Source of the DNA: a virus
Length of the DNA: 64,000 bases
Reading direction: 5' to 3' (one strand)
IMG/VR virus record: IMGVR_UViG_3300006752_000025
Coordinates: 1 to 64,000 of that record
The translations under genes and the position numbers were made by a program. The notes under the pieces were generated by a model. That model was not told where the DNA came from. It saw nothing but the letters and a program-made list of their open reading frames with translations, and ran no database searches. This document shows, in pieces, positions 21,801-30,900 of this stretch; position 1 is the first letter of the stretch, and each line of letters opens with the position of its first letter.

Positions 21801-24800
21801 GTGCAACCGCAGTGCCAATCATACAAGGTAACGTAAGAGCAATAGTTACCAATATTGGTTCAGGATACACACAACCACCAGCAGTTATAATACATGGTGA
21901 CGGTACAGGCTTCAGTGGTGAAGCAGTACTAAATGCAAAAGTAACAAGCCTAACAGTTAACAATGGCGGCGTAGGTTACACCAGTACACCTACAATAAGT
22001 ATTTCAGGTTCAGCAACTGCAACACCAAACATGGACTTTGGTAATGCAGAAATTGATCAAAATATTATAGATGATGGTACTTTCCTAAAAACCAAAGTTG
22101 TTATCACAGGTAGCATAAATGTTGACACAATATTTGGTTTGCCTAGTGAAGCAAACACATCAACTATAAACAAGATTAATTCATTGTTCCAAAACGATCA
22201 CACTGTAATTGGATACTCACAGAACTCTACAAGTGCATTGTTACATATCAATGAGCCGTTATTAGAAGATGCCGATGTTGTTAGCAACATTAATAATTTA
22301 GCATTCCAAATTAAGTCATACAAAGATTACTCACCTAGCACTGGTAGATATTTTGTTGTTAGTAATGTTACTCAGAGAAGTTTTACTATTACTAGACCTA
22401 ACAGTGTTGATGGTAACGGAGTATCTGTTAGACACTTGAACGATACAAAACTTGTTACTGGTGATAGTTTAATACCAATTAACGGTGGAGATATAGTTAG
22501 AGTCAATGCAAATAACTTCGAAGGTATGTTTAGAGTTAAGTCATCTGAAAATGGCAATATCACAATACCATCACCATTTACATTTGATTTCCAATCAGGA
22601 ACTGTAAGCACAGAAGGTATTAAAATTAAAACTGTTAGTGATCATGGCATATCACCATTATATGCTGAGTATGGTAAAAGAATTGCTGTGCATTTTGCTA
22701 ATCCAAAAACATACAACCAAATTTATAAAATAGACAAGGTAACACCAACAGAATTATACATAAACAATCGTTGGGCAAAAACCAGTAAAACTCAAGTTTA
22801 TTATGATCACAAAATTGGCACAATAAACGGTAGTGTTCCTTATGAAGCAGGTAACATAAATGCTGATTATGCAAACTCAACAAACACTGTTGGTCTTACT
22901 AGAAGTACAGACTTAACAGAAACGTTAGTTAAGTATACTAGCAATAGCCAAATTGTAAATCCAAGATTTGTAAGTGTCGTTGAAGACGGTACAGTGTGTG
23001 CAATTCATCCTGATGCCTTACCAGCGGACACAACTATCAGTGTCGACGTTGATATACAACGTGATATTGGTAGAGATATTTTATATCCACAGTTAAGCAC
23101 AATTGACCAAGGAGTTGTAACTCTCAAAGGTTCACAGCAACACTTAACAAGTTACAATAACCCACAGGCATTAGAAAATGATCTTAACAGGACTATTAAA
23201 CTAAAACAAAGTTTTACCGATCCATCAAGTATGACCACAGTGAATCCAAAAACAGGATTACCTGCAATGCAATTGAAAATACCAATGCTGAGAAGTCCGT
23301 GGTTACCTGTTGTTGGTGATACGCCAGCACCATTAATACATGATTATGGTCCTTATGTGTTAAGCACTGAGGCACTAAACAACATTGAACAGAATTATGT
23401 AACTGGTTCAATGGTGCTTGGTTCAGACGATGAATCCAGAATTGATCCTGCATTCTACAAAGGAGCAAAACAATCAGGTCCTATTTACGGTCTTAGATAT
23501 ACCAAAGAAGATATTAATTATGTTTGGGATAACGAAATTCAGCAATACGTACCAGAATTTACTATTATTAAAAATGGTGAAATTGTAAACTCATTAGGTG
23601 ATCAATCTGTGCCACCAATGCCAGAGTTTCATGTTCCTCAAAGTGTGTTAAACAATTCTCCAGTGACGGTCAGAGAAGATTTTGTGTTAAAACAAATTCC
23701 TGGTAGTGCAAATAGTAACAGACCATGGAGACCTGTCAGAAAACAACAAACATATAATATGCTTGACAATAAAACTTTTACTGCAGGCTCAGATGAAATT
23801 ACAATACCTGCATATAGATTACGTGCAATCAAAAACGAAAATGTATTTTTAATTTATCAAGCAGTACAAAATACAGACAATCACGTATACTATGCTAAAG
23901 TTGATGAAAGCAATCCGCCTAATTTAGATCATGACTTTAATGCAACAATCAATAGATATGCTGATTTTGGCCAGTATGATACAACAGATTACTATTGGAG
24001 AAATGAAATATTGCCTTCAATAGATTCAGATAATAAAATCAGTGATCCAAAAGATCCTATTAGATTGAGAAAAACAAAAAACATTATAAATCTAAGTGCA
24101 GTTGAACCTGCGGCGTATGTTGGTCCACAATTGATCCCAGAACCTTTTGCATTAGCAGGCGGAAATAATTCAGATAGAGTAGCAAACTTTACAGCATTGC
24201 CAATTGGTACACAGGCCAAACCATCAACGTTTTTAGATTATGCTCCAGGCGAACCAGGTGGCGTCCTACCAGGTGGAGCCGAGGGTGAAGAATTATATGT
24301 GCCGCAAACAGGATTTGGTAGATTCCTTTTATGGACCCCAGGATTAGCACCAGGGCAATGGGCACCAACTTCAGGCGGTCCTGGAGCAATAGATACCGAA
24401 TCATTAGGATATGGTAGTGGGTATTATCAAGTAGACGATGATCACGATGTGTTAGATTATCCTGATGTTTCAGGTCTTACATACGATAAACCTATTGCTA
24501 GATTCAAATACAGCAGAAGGTTTAATATTTTACCTACAGTATATAATAGTAATAGACGTATTTACGAAATCAATGGAACTAGGTATACTGAAGATGAGCT
24601 AGTAGCACTAACACCTGATACTAGATCCAGAGACGGTGATTCTAATCAAGCATTTTGGGATGGTATATTCGAAGACATAAACGGTATAGACAAAGAGATA
24701 GACTACAATTTCTTCTTTGATGAAGAGTGGTGGGACTACTTAGAAATAGAAGAACTTGTATTAGATAACATTGCCACCGAAGGCAACAATGATGTTGATA

Positions 24801-27800
24801 ATACTAAATTGAGACCTGAACATATTTTTGTTGCATGTTTTTGGACAGAATCATTTACATACGTGCAACAGATAACAGGTTATAATTATGATCAACTTGA
24901 TGCCGATGGCGCACCAGCACCAATATACAGTGACTACGATGGAACAGTTGTACGTGTTAAGTATATTAGACTTACAGAATTACCGCCAAATGCAATTACA
25001 AGAAGATTAATACCAGATACTGGTTGGGCAGGCAAAGGCTGGAACAATGTTACAGTTGATTATGCTATCCAACAAAACAATGGTGATCAAACAGATATTG
25101 ATTCTTACATAGATCAATTTGACCCTGTAGAAACTGGCAGTGGTAGCACAGGCGGTGATGATACATTAGTTGTAGATTTGCCAGCATTAACTAGAAGTGC
25201 AACACCTATACCAGTTGAGGGAAGTTCACAAAATTACAGTTTAAGTAATACTAGATTATTGAGCAGTGGTGAACTAGAACAACAACTTGGATTCCAAAGT
25301 GTGCCTACTGGAGAAGGTGGTGCTCCTGTGAATACTTTAGCAAAACTTACACAAGCACCTGGACCATGTTTGTCTATTACAACACCTGACGATCCTACTC
25401 CTCCTGGAACAACTGCACCTGGAAGTTGTACTGATAAAGAAACAATGATGTTGTACGAATCTATAAGTGATAATATTGAATCAGGATGTAATCCTGGTAG
25501 TGTACCAAGTAGCGATAAGACTCAGAGCGAAAAGAGCAGTATTACTGATTTGTTAATACAAGATGCTTCAAGTTGCGTATTCTTCGACGGGGCTCGTTAT
25601 CAAAATGGTGATGGAAAACTCAACATGTTCTTTGGTAAATCAGTTAAAATTGCCACATCAGGAACAGTAGATCTATTTATAAATTCTCATATTGAGAATA
25701 ATGCTAACAAAGACAAACCATTTGGTAATGCTACTGGATATGTTGTTTGGCAAAGTGATCAACCATTGTGGGACGGCAATGCCAACAAAGCATTTAGTTC
25801 AAGAACGTTTTTAATTGACTGGTTAAATAGACCCGAAACTAGATTACTCAAGAGCACAATGAACAACTCAAATGATATTCCGACAAGAAGCGGAGATCAG
25901 ATATCTAGATACGGAGTTGACTCTAATTTATCAGAAGGTAATACAAGATATACACAAGTTGATGGAGTATTTGATACTGACGATCGCGGACTTGCAATTT
26001 ATCCTGGTGGTAATAAAGAAACTAAACTATATAATGATTTAACATTTACAAGATTAATTGAAGACTTAGATAATAATAATATCTCAGTTAAATGGGCCGA
26101 TTGGCACAGCGACATAGGTACAGCAATGCTGGGCAAAGGCTTTAATCCAAACAATCAATTTGGCATGCAAGGTATTGGTTATATTAGAGCATCAAACGTT
26201 GATTGTAATAAAGGATTATACATAACTGTTATGATGGTTCCTTCATTTACGTCAACAAATGGTAACTCATTAACCGATATAAATCATCCATCAAATTATG
26301 ATAGACTCAGTGATGCGTATAATTATTTTGAAGAAGTTGATGATACTGGTAACGGTCCGTCTACAGTTAGAAACCAAGCAGTTATAAGATTTTTAGGTGA
26401 GAAACCTGATGATTATGTACCGCCTGGCCCAACATGTGATGATACAAATAGACCTAGTAGAGCATATAGAAATGGTGCTGTATTAAAAGGATGGCGAGCA
26501 ACTAGAAGTAACAATAACTCTGCACAAGATGGCAGATCCGGTGAAGATTGGCGGGGCAATAAACGTGAAGTTGATAATGTATATTGGCCGTACCATTCTC
26601 TAGGCAGTATTACTCCTAATTACTTCAAAGGTTTTAATAATAATAACATTTGGGGACCATGGCGTTCACGTACAGCAGGTTCAACTCCAATACTTACTAC
26701 CAATATTAGAAGTTTCCACAAATATAATTCAGGTAGAGGTGAGCATTCATACGAGGCTAAAGGTTATATGTTTGCACCATACACTGGTGTTTACTACTTT
26801 AGTGGTTGGGGAGATGACCAATTAATTGTTTGGTTATCAAGTGGTCCTGCAGAATCAGACTTAGATATATGGAATGCATATCCTACATCATATTACGGAG
26901 CCGGTGCTTATAAAAGTCATGCACGTATAGGTGTTCCTGATGATGGTAGTGGTCCTTCTGGTGAGGCGGCAGGTACGTACGAAGAATGGTTCACAGATGA
27001 TGGATTTGATGCTGATAATCCTAGAAACTATATTAGTACACCAAATGTAGAACATAATGGAACATGGTCTGACAGAGATGGTAGTAGTACGGTTAATAAT
27101 AGTACTTCAGGTCCGCCACCTAATTGGTTAATGAAAACAGGTTGGACTACCTCAAACGAAAAGAAAGCATCATGGTGGAACCAGTGGCAAAAACATAAAA
27201 AAGCAGTTTACCTAGAAGCAAATAAATTCTACTTTACTAGATTAATGTTTAGTAACAGGGGCGGTCCTGGACACTATGGACTTATGTGGACATGTGATAG
27301 AGCCAACGGGGGCATCATAACAGGAATACCAACATTTGGAGGCTTTAGTTGTGAAGATGATGGACCACCAACAGATGGTGGCGGCGGTGGCACACCTGGA
27401 GGCGGTGGCGGTGGCGGCTGTTTCACAGGTAATATGAAGATTTGTATGGCTGATGGCACACAAAAAGAAATCAAAGATGTTGCAGTAGGTGAAAAAGTCA
27501 AATCACTAGATACCGATACAAATGAAATTGTAGAAGTAGCAGTTAGTGGATTAATGACACCAAGAACATGTAACATATACGAATTAACATTAGACAACGG
27601 AACTGTTATAGAAACAACAGCAGACCATCCATTTAGAACTGTTGATGGTAATTGGGCTAACATAGATCCAAACTTTGTACAACCAGGTGCAGGATATATT
27701 ACTCAATCAGGCGATGCTGTACAAGCAGAAAAATTAGAAGTTGATACAATATTACACGGTATAGAAGTTAATGCTACAGTGACAAATATTGTAGACACTG

Positions 27801-27928
27801 GAAGAACAGAAACTGTTTATCACTTGTATGATGTAGGTGAACATCATAACTATTTTGTTGAAAATATATGTGTACACAATATGAGTTCACAAGATGGTAC
27901 ATCACAAGAAGCGGTAGTGAAGAAATAA
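12845..27928 (+). CDS. Giant baseplate-associated structural protein (5027 aa) with YHYH, GSGY-repeat, PA14-like and Hint domains
   Basis: It occupies the place of T4 gp7 and shares motifs I recall from giant virion proteins of cyanophages and pelagiphages (SDRYSTYLPPINADKFINYQ, about 108-127; HPWEMLGFTEKPLWWDTEY, about 1012). Domains: YHYH domain at about 1250-1390 (LHYHVFSPRVVG, PIVGWALDGLPIYGPYGY); GSGY-type beta repeats at about 1415-1480, 2175 and 2840-3060; a PA14/GLEYA-like beta-sandwich at about 4540-4820 (YTGVYYFSGWGDDQLIVWL, LEANKFYFTRLMFSNRGGPG), a fold often binding carbohydrate; a Gly-rich linker; Hint domain C4859-N5012; then a 15-residue tail beginning at M5013. T4 gp7 is about 1032 aa, so this is roughly five times longer. 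No signal peptide. The role as wedge periphery or host-contacting arm is inferred from position and the PA14-like domain. Confidence 0.75.
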   Translation: MSDKIYKKLPVVHQTNAIKNFFDNTVEQLFSKANVELVKGFIGNQRGVDHDVEGAYIVQPTASKRFYSLSPTINTKTVDTNKPENLIFYDEFIDLLKSYGVQTKNHNKLFSDRYSTYLPPINADKFINYQEYYWVPEGPSVITVSGTASNYIDINLDILGKKSYALPDGMPMRNGMIVTFAGDYVIPASQTSKNFIVSGVGDSITLTEFTANNPVSYRLDTSVAWEKDYILQERGAKNKNAWSRVNHWYHIENFRDAGDVIPEKTKRANRPIIEFDKELELYEHGNSLLYSVEISAADFSYSDINGIDAGQFIDNVGIEGAYIIFPNESLEVSKYIYYASVNSGAIRLSRVASPNSPTGVPDGKDNFIPLEPTNGDVVLVKSGSKYLGSEYYWTGRGWEQTQHKSRVNQEPLFNLYDNKGQYIGDNDVYPQNSFTGNKIFGYAVDLSSQESNLSVSTVNDKELGFPLVYKQFKSSSEILFQNFQKTSNYNYIPFGGTSSKSINGYKFYKLDKQVVEYHAYWKHVQQPHVQKIIATYNLAQPVVDRQIKDFYIGAVPKTNPKFNSGYEIEITLNGNPLTGFQYFPSNKGFIRLDNVTYKANDILEISVNSDEGLIDDQNIPKYDLPLSWKNNVLKQDIISISEPEYMEHFSDYISNQKEFDGLKFGSNNSDSIVKEDMFANRITNADQNTILGAFLLDDQPHNLIDAMRFNRSEYTKFKNRIKNEINKYYDTKDTDGISTGDLLEQIIRIAQTYKVGRDVFNRTYILPYGDNYREEEFVVGIPTSTADRTFTSLYDADLDKLENSLLVYHNQKLLTVEHDYVISSFSPITITILDNVPLSSADIILFKLYDAERDSAQCPPTPSTMGLYPLFQPEITTDNSFSTPLDIIIGHDGSKTPTKGDLRDDLLLEFEKRIYNSAKAEFRTNNSMPEHSVFSSQNGAFRKETLEYKEFNDLMVSSYATWLLRNNLNGTANEFYSENDKFTWNYGNGSQLPGHWKGFYLYYYDTIKPHTHPWEMLGFTEKPLWWDTEYALYAPTDVNKVSPIIDYTPTNTKLWDDLENGIIRKGPRANLYNNLYKNNNPFRRIGLHEVLPVNSSGELIAPADIVSTETTSLAQTWNNEFVNVITDIQATSFNRIDGLSVSVDNSNLYVKSNTIPNHSIDGLHYEHSGHATLDGDTVEFNEVTYNIPKRDLQQISAIGNTDKQGSGPVAVAINGIPVYNIHSKESWNNEDEWHYSTVTKEHNDDETEHASADDGILHYHVFSPRVVGLSEWSTTEHSPIVGWALDGLPIYGPYGYADPDDSTSAITRIQSPWNVRSGSRLTGPGGAYTGQFVEDWEPTGSGDTYTNSYNVRYAKTPDSPDTKIRFYVATVDENNKPTFPYHVGGGSGAGTSGNNVYQNNFYSNAHDTGLIKEINIVNKGGQYTNATVAITGDGTGATATATIVDGSIQAITITNPGSNYTKAQATIQGDGYRAILTVVLDTADNNRNSGYFDTDAPEYIRSTKDISVTTNDGVDSRWAFGDCSPTEYAWRSTEEFPFAMSEALLLARPGLFATFFSNPVVLHRPSCNNQYLLNKDTGETWKFYDTAEFLIHGELDQNKKFTTAIGYSQFIYTWLQFQNLNISDDFAVKMRTLNTNLAQRMSGFVDKDTMVARTDQYSNDGNATSLIIPQENINVNLHSSNYKTRSFYSGVVIEKSATGYIIRGFDKNRGYFNVLPIDPKSPKSSISVGGEPAPHVQWEPGKSYAKGTIVENNRNYYRAKLNVTSGSTFELKYWNSLSKLPQQNGAEAALYSVRKTIPTRVYYDTEYTLVQEVFDFLVGLGAYNNQEGFDFGEFDGAINDVNDWMYAGKQFLFWTTGKWEIGNTIELSPLARRLRFTAPRGFIAKINRTDRDQFALMDQAGAVIDPTKCQINRENSEIEIIPPVGQQIYGCMLFTKEIEHALVFDNNTVFADVIFDDVHDQRHKRIKLKANRTRNWTGKFFSEGFIIDGDELRPNLDNMAESLGRYHELGFVPVEKQLYEQSRALFGYQEKSYLTELDVLDEQQFEFYQGMIQNKGTKESLTRLANSNSIVQGNITVFDEWALRVGDFGNTKNKQNIELKLYKSDFKQSSQLIKLDYPQSTTNCIERIDVFEARYQYEKLPVIEISMPSDPKGKQATAVVRLDNNNKLERIVVTDGGSGYNNPESLAARVVASNVLINEVETVLDKALVIGNTYITDTTSMRLELTDHVTDTTVALNVTNSNGSANVTGANIATAINSNALLNVNITASSISNYTDTDDDANITTLIAKDLITLSGSDFTVVDGANIGITNARYQPQQKFSLVGALANTDSNYETNANDIVVEVDDVNVPRVDEFNALDVYWTFDKGSNFQITTSADYPSLDINTIADANNNAFALLNNSVTLAFPGSNNIASSNLIKGSNSQYKYVEVYINNVQIFNSPSTYTSDGEVVSDGNVFTLTTSGITFNDISLLPNTVLTPDINPPIDTDANGQQRDTYYTLKEGSTIQITERPTLQFTDKFVGDLPESTVRIKVTAKEGIAPRVGIKRTYDVVPSTSKDIVVFDIDDSTRFLKKPEGTKISKLWPTTANVDLLGMTDSNYPKISNAGYVNSANVNFLAFDVQSLSDLYRDDFIFKPKQNDYIHVAKSENEDWNVYELMPAGDDVLSESASTKVNYLERSTSGNVSLFTNYSLLSYIDSNQIGENNTGKYLDFVLSLQNANVNDNIVLWNNEKIIREATSKVKGFEAPRQIEARIQSIGPLNAFNIASTEPAISQVYSGLRARVLPTSDGNTLQLTGSVGTIGNGDAVQIIDNVGTTVQRDTVVATVSSGNVSLNPTSIANLTITSAGSGYNEPPTVTVSPDLGANITAGIEGNVSTVNIVTDNNFQTANVTLGGGGGTGATVRTEIFDAELVGFTVTDGGSGYLYDSSGNPTQAVTVTVSGSGTAEVRDFDVDPSTGEILNINVTNGGSGYDSGSLPSVTISGSGGSGATAVPIIQGNVRAIVTNIGSGYTQPPAVIIHGDGTGFSGEAVLNAKVTSLTVNNGGVGYTSTPTISISGSATATPNMDFGNAEIDQNIIDDGTFLKTKVVITGSINVDTIFGLPSEANTSTINKINSLFQNDHTVIGYSQNSTSALLHINEPLLEDADVVSNINNLAFQIKSYKDYSPSTGRYFVVSNVTQRSFTITRPNSVDGNGVSVRHLNDTKLVTGDSLIPINGGDIVRVNANNFEGMFRVKSSENGNITIPSPFTFDFQSGTVSTEGIKIKTVSDHGISPLYAEYGKRIAVHFANPKTYNQIYKIDKVTPTELYINNRWAKTSKTQVYYDHKIGTINGSVPYEAGNINADYANSTNTVGLTRSTDLTETLVKYTSNSQIVNPRFVSVVEDGTVCAIHPDALPADTTISVDVDIQRDIGRDILYPQLSTIDQGVVTLKGSQQHLTSYNNPQALENDLNRTIKLKQSFTDPSSMTTVNPKTGLPAMQLKIPMLRSPWLPVVGDTPAPLIHDYGPYVLSTEALNNIEQNYVTGSMVLGSDDESRIDPAFYKGAKQSGPIYGLRYTKEDINYVWDNEIQQYVPEFTIIKNGEIVNSLGDQSVPPMPEFHVPQSVLNNSPVTVREDFVLKQIPGSANSNRPWRPVRKQQTYNMLDNKTFTAGSDEITIPAYRLRAIKNENVFLIYQAVQNTDNHVYYAKVDESNPPNLDHDFNATINRYADFGQYDTTDYYWRNEILPSIDSDNKISDPKDPIRLRKTKNIINLSAVEPAAYVGPQLIPEPFALAGGNNSDRVANFTALPIGTQAKPSTFLDYAPGEPGGVLPGGAEGEELYVPQTGFGRFLLWTPGLAPGQWAPTSGGPGAIDTESLGYGSGYYQVDDDHDVLDYPDVSGLTYDKPIARFKYSRRFNILPTVYNSNRRIYEINGTRYTEDELVALTPDTRSRDGDSNQAFWDGIFEDINGIDKEIDYNFFFDEEWWDYLEIEELVLDNIATEGNNDVDNTKLRPEHIFVACFWTESFTYVQQITGYNYDQLDADGAPAPIYSDYDGTVVRVKYIRLTELPPNAITRRLIPDTGWAGKGWNNVTVDYAIQQNNGDQTDIDSYIDQFDPVETGSGSTGGDDTLVVDLPALTRSATPIPVEGSSQNYSLSNTRLLSSGELEQQLGFQSVPTGEGGAPVNTLAKLTQAPGPCLSITTPDDPTPPGTTAPGSCTDKETMMLYESISDNIESGCNPGSVPSSDKTQSEKSSITDLLIQDASSCVFFDGARYQNGDGKLNMFFGKSVKIATSGTVDLFINSHIENNANKDKPFGNATGYVVWQSDQPLWDGNANKAFSSRTFLIDWLNRPETRLLKSTMNNSNDIPTRSGDQISRYGVDSNLSEGNTRYTQVDGVFDTDDRGLAIYPGGNKETKLYNDLTFTRLIEDLDNNNISVKWADWHSDIGTAMLGKGFNPNNQFGMQGIGYIRASNVDCNKGLYITVMMVPSFTSTNGNSLTDINHPSNYDRLSDAYNYFEEVDDTGNGPSTVRNQAVIRFLGEKPDDYVPPGPTCDDTNRPSRAYRNGAVLKGWRATRSNNNSAQDGRSGEDWRGNKREVDNVYWPYHSLGSITPNYFKGFNNNNIWGPWRSRTAGSTPILTTNIRSFHKYNSGRGEHSYEAKGYMFAPYTGVYYFSGWGDDQLIVWLSSGPAESDLDIWNAYPTSYYGAGAYKSHARIGVPDDGSGPSGEAAGTYEEWFTDDGFDADNPRNYISTPNVEHNGTWSDRDGSSTVNNSTSGPPPNWLMKTGWTTSNEKKASWWNQWQKHKKAVYLEANKFYFTRLMFSNRGGPGHYGLMWTCDRANGGIITGIPTFGGFSCEDDGPPTDGGGGGTPGGGGGGGCFTGNMKICMADGTQKEIKDVAVGEKVKSLDTDTNEIVEVAVSGLMTPRTCNIYELTLDNGTVIETTADHPFRTVDGNWANIDPNFVQPGAGYITQSGDAVQAEKLEVDTILHGIEVNATVTNIVDTGRTETVYHLYDVGEHHNYFVENICVHNMSSQDGTSQEAVVKK
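21366..22020 (+). repeat. GSGY beta-repeat region inside the 5027-aa protein
   Basis: At protein level, about five imperfect units of 35-50 residues each end near a G-S-G-Y motif: SAGSGYNEPPTVTV, DGGSGYLYDSSG, NGGSGYDSGSLPSVTI, NIGSGYTQPPAVII, NGGVGYTSTPTISI. Intervening segments are Gly/Ala/Val/Thr-rich. Single units recur near 17100, 17215 and 19370, and in the 3385-aa protein near 31065-31340. The pattern fits an elongated beta-solenoid. Confidence 0.7.
27419..27880 (+). other. Hint (intein-like) domain coding segment
   Basis: The encoded segment starts with Cys4859 right after a poly-Gly linker (CFTGNMKICMADGTQKEIKD, intein block A). The block B histidine is in ETTADHPF (His4928). It ends with the F/G blocks (VYHLYDVGEHHNYFVENICV, then His5011-Asn5012). 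All residues for N-S acyl shift and Asn cyclisation are present. The next residue is Met5013, not Cys/Ser/Thr, so ordinary splicing by transesterification is unlikely. Cleavage as in bacterial-intein-like domains is the more likely activity. Confidence 0.85.
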
Positions 27929-27948
27929 TAACCCATGTTTTGTAGTCT

Positions 27949-27956
27949 GATAAATA
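27949..27956 (+). promoter_or_regulatory. T4-type late promoter (GATAAATA)
   Basis: GATAAATA 19 nt upstream of the TTG start of the 3385-aa gene. Predicted start point near 27962, giving a short leader that holds GAGGAAA. Confidence 0.85.
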
Positions 27957-27974
27957 TAGGAAAGAGGAAATAAA

Positions 27975-30900
27975 TTGGCTGTTGAAAATTATACCACAAC
28001 TGATTCTATAGAGATAGATTCGCAAGTTGGAAATCTCAATCCGTACTCATGGCCAGGCTTTGAGTTGCTGTTTCATGACTGGCAAAAATTAAATGGTTCA
28101 GATCTTAACACTGGAAGATCATTAACTAATTTTACTAGTGACCTCAGAGAATTAGAAGAATTATGGGGTGTATGGAATTCAGGTAATTTTGCCACAGCAC
28201 AAGAATTAGCAGACCCAACAGGTTATCGAAAAAGTTTATTTGAATGGACATTAACATATACAAATCCTTCTCAAAATCCGTGGACTGAAATACCAGCACA
28301 AAACTTTTTTAATAATTTCAGAAGTGTAGGTTTCGATTTTCCTACAACTAGAACAATCAACCCAATTCCTATTTTCAACGAAGATAGAACTTATGTAAGT
28401 CAAAGCAATAGCAGAGAAGCATGGTATAAAAACTTTATTAAGTATTCTCGTCTTAAAGATATGGGTTCACTTAATTTTAGACAAGCAGTATTTAGAGGCT
28501 ATCATAATAATAACAACACTGATTATTTGCAGTCAACATTCAAGCCTGCAAATTTCTTTGAAACAATATTTAATCGTGATGTTAAAGTACAATTACTTGA
28601 TCGTTGGGCTGACACCATACTAAATGCTGATCCATATACTCAGATGCCTGGTATGCCAGCAGGTATATCACAAAGAGATTATGCATTTTATGAATTACAG
28701 TTAGCAAGAATTCTCACAGGTTCGTTTTTTAATACTAGTGTGTTTAATGATATGTCTTTAGCAAGAGCTGAATACATTAGCCCAGCATGGATTTATGAAA
28801 ATGTAGAAGTAGGAAATCCTGCATACATTCCAGGTGCTCAAAATGCATTTGGTTCTATAGGCGGCAAAATTCAGGCAGGAGTTGGACTGTCACCTATTAT
28901 ACCATGGACTAGCGAGTACTGGAAACAAAATGGTGACTTATGGCGTTACATGAGAGCCGAATACATTAAAATTTGGCATGAGTCCGCTCAACACAAAGCA
29001 TTTGCATATTGGCACTATAAATTAAATGGCAAGGATTGGAATAAAGCAATTTCTAAAACACCAATGCTTAAGAATTCTGGGCAACCTGGTGTTGGACATT
29101 ATGGCTTAATTTATAATGCTAAAGGTATTGAGTACAATTTTGTTAATAGATTTACAAATTGGAAAACATACAGAGGTGTAAGTGAAAGTGATTTTGAAAC
29201 ATTAGAAGGACCACCTACTGACTACGAAAGAATATATGCTGACTTTACAGATAGTGAGAACTTTGACGGGTCTTGGACAACTGTTGGAAGTAACTATATT
29301 AATACAGGAAGTTCTTCTGCAGAGTCCGCACCGGCCACAAGAATATATACAAAGTTAACTACTGAGATACCAGATACAACTGTGTTGCCATACGAACCAG
29401 AAGTATCCATTACTGGCAGTAAATTAGGACTGTCATGTCTTGGTACACCACTTGGTTCAATGTATGTTGGAGCAAGTGATGCCGAAGGTAGAAAGCCAGT
29501 AACATGCTCTGAGGCATTAGCACATTGTCTAACACTAAATGCATATTGGGGAGGTGAGTCTCAACAAGATGCTATTAATAGATGTGTAGAATTACAAAAA
29601 GGTAACGACACTCCTTTAACAAATTACAATTACAAGAAAGGTGTTGTAGACGACAACGCAAGTATAAAAGAAAAATATTTTGCGGCATTCAACCCAGAAC
29701 AGTTAGGAAGTGTAAAAGCAGGAAACAATAGTCCTTTCTATGCTAAACCTTACAGCGGTAACAAATTTATACCGTCAACTGCTAAGGCACCAAAAAGAAT
29801 CAAGTTATCAGAATTACAAGAGGTTGGATTTAGTCAAGAGTTATCAACTGATCGATATGTTAATCAAACCACGCAAAGAGTAAGTGGTGGTTTTGTAATA
29901 CCACTTGCTAAAAAATTAACAACGATTGCTAGAGAATCTACTCCTCTACAATCATATGATGCAAATGAAGAACCGTGGGCAAAAAATTTACAGAATTTAT
30001 TGAACCTCAATAAAACAAGTAGAACTATAAGTTATCAGCCAGTTAAAGTAGGTTCACAATACTATGTAAACGGACAACCGGTTAGTAATATAACGTCAGG
30101 TACTCCTAAAACAGAAGATAGTATCACAGTACCATTTGATGATACACCTACAATACCAACTACATCACAACCAGCATCACCATCACCAGGCTTCAGTGCT
30201 ACACAAGAAGAAGATGTTTTTATTCCAGAACCACTGGAATATGCTGAGCCGTTTGATGATATAAAATACAACAATGTTCAGATGTTAGACATAACTCCGT
30301 TGGAGTTTGGCCCAGGTGGATTTTTAGAGCCGGCAGGCCCTCCAGCAAGAGTTGAGTTTAGAGCACCAGTACCTAGTGTAACTATACCCCAAGGAGACTT
30401 AACAGGTTTAAGCAGAGGTTCTGAGTTATTACTAAACGGACGTAAAGTTATTTTTAGAGGCAATGGTGTAATAGATATTGCAACACAGGTTAATTGTTTA
30501 CGATCAGGTATAAGAGCTGAAGTATCAGTAGGCTCAGATGGCGGCGAAGAAATAGTGCTATCAAGTTGTGACGGAATGCCATTTAATATTGCAAACGGTT
30601 GTGGATCCGGCAAATACAAACAGGTTGGTGACTTCCATATTAACAGAGGTTTTGAACAAAGAGCAGATAATCATAAAACTATTGCTAAAACTGCAAATGC
30701 TACAATTTTTAGTGCTAACGATGTTATTGGTGGAACATATCCTGTAACAAAAGGAACACAATCAAGTACAAAACCATATCCGCAATCATATCTCAAAACA
30801 GAGTTAATTGATCAAGGTAGAAGTCCATTTTTATCATTGAGACACACACCTGATGAATTAGACGACCCGGAAAATGCAACAATTGATGAACTTCTAAAAG

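Noticed and set aside
27419-28000. Split intein joining the 5027-aa and 3385-aa proteins
   Set aside because: The Hint domain has both its N- and C-terminal blocks in one protein, and the 3385-aa protein does not begin with a C-intein half.
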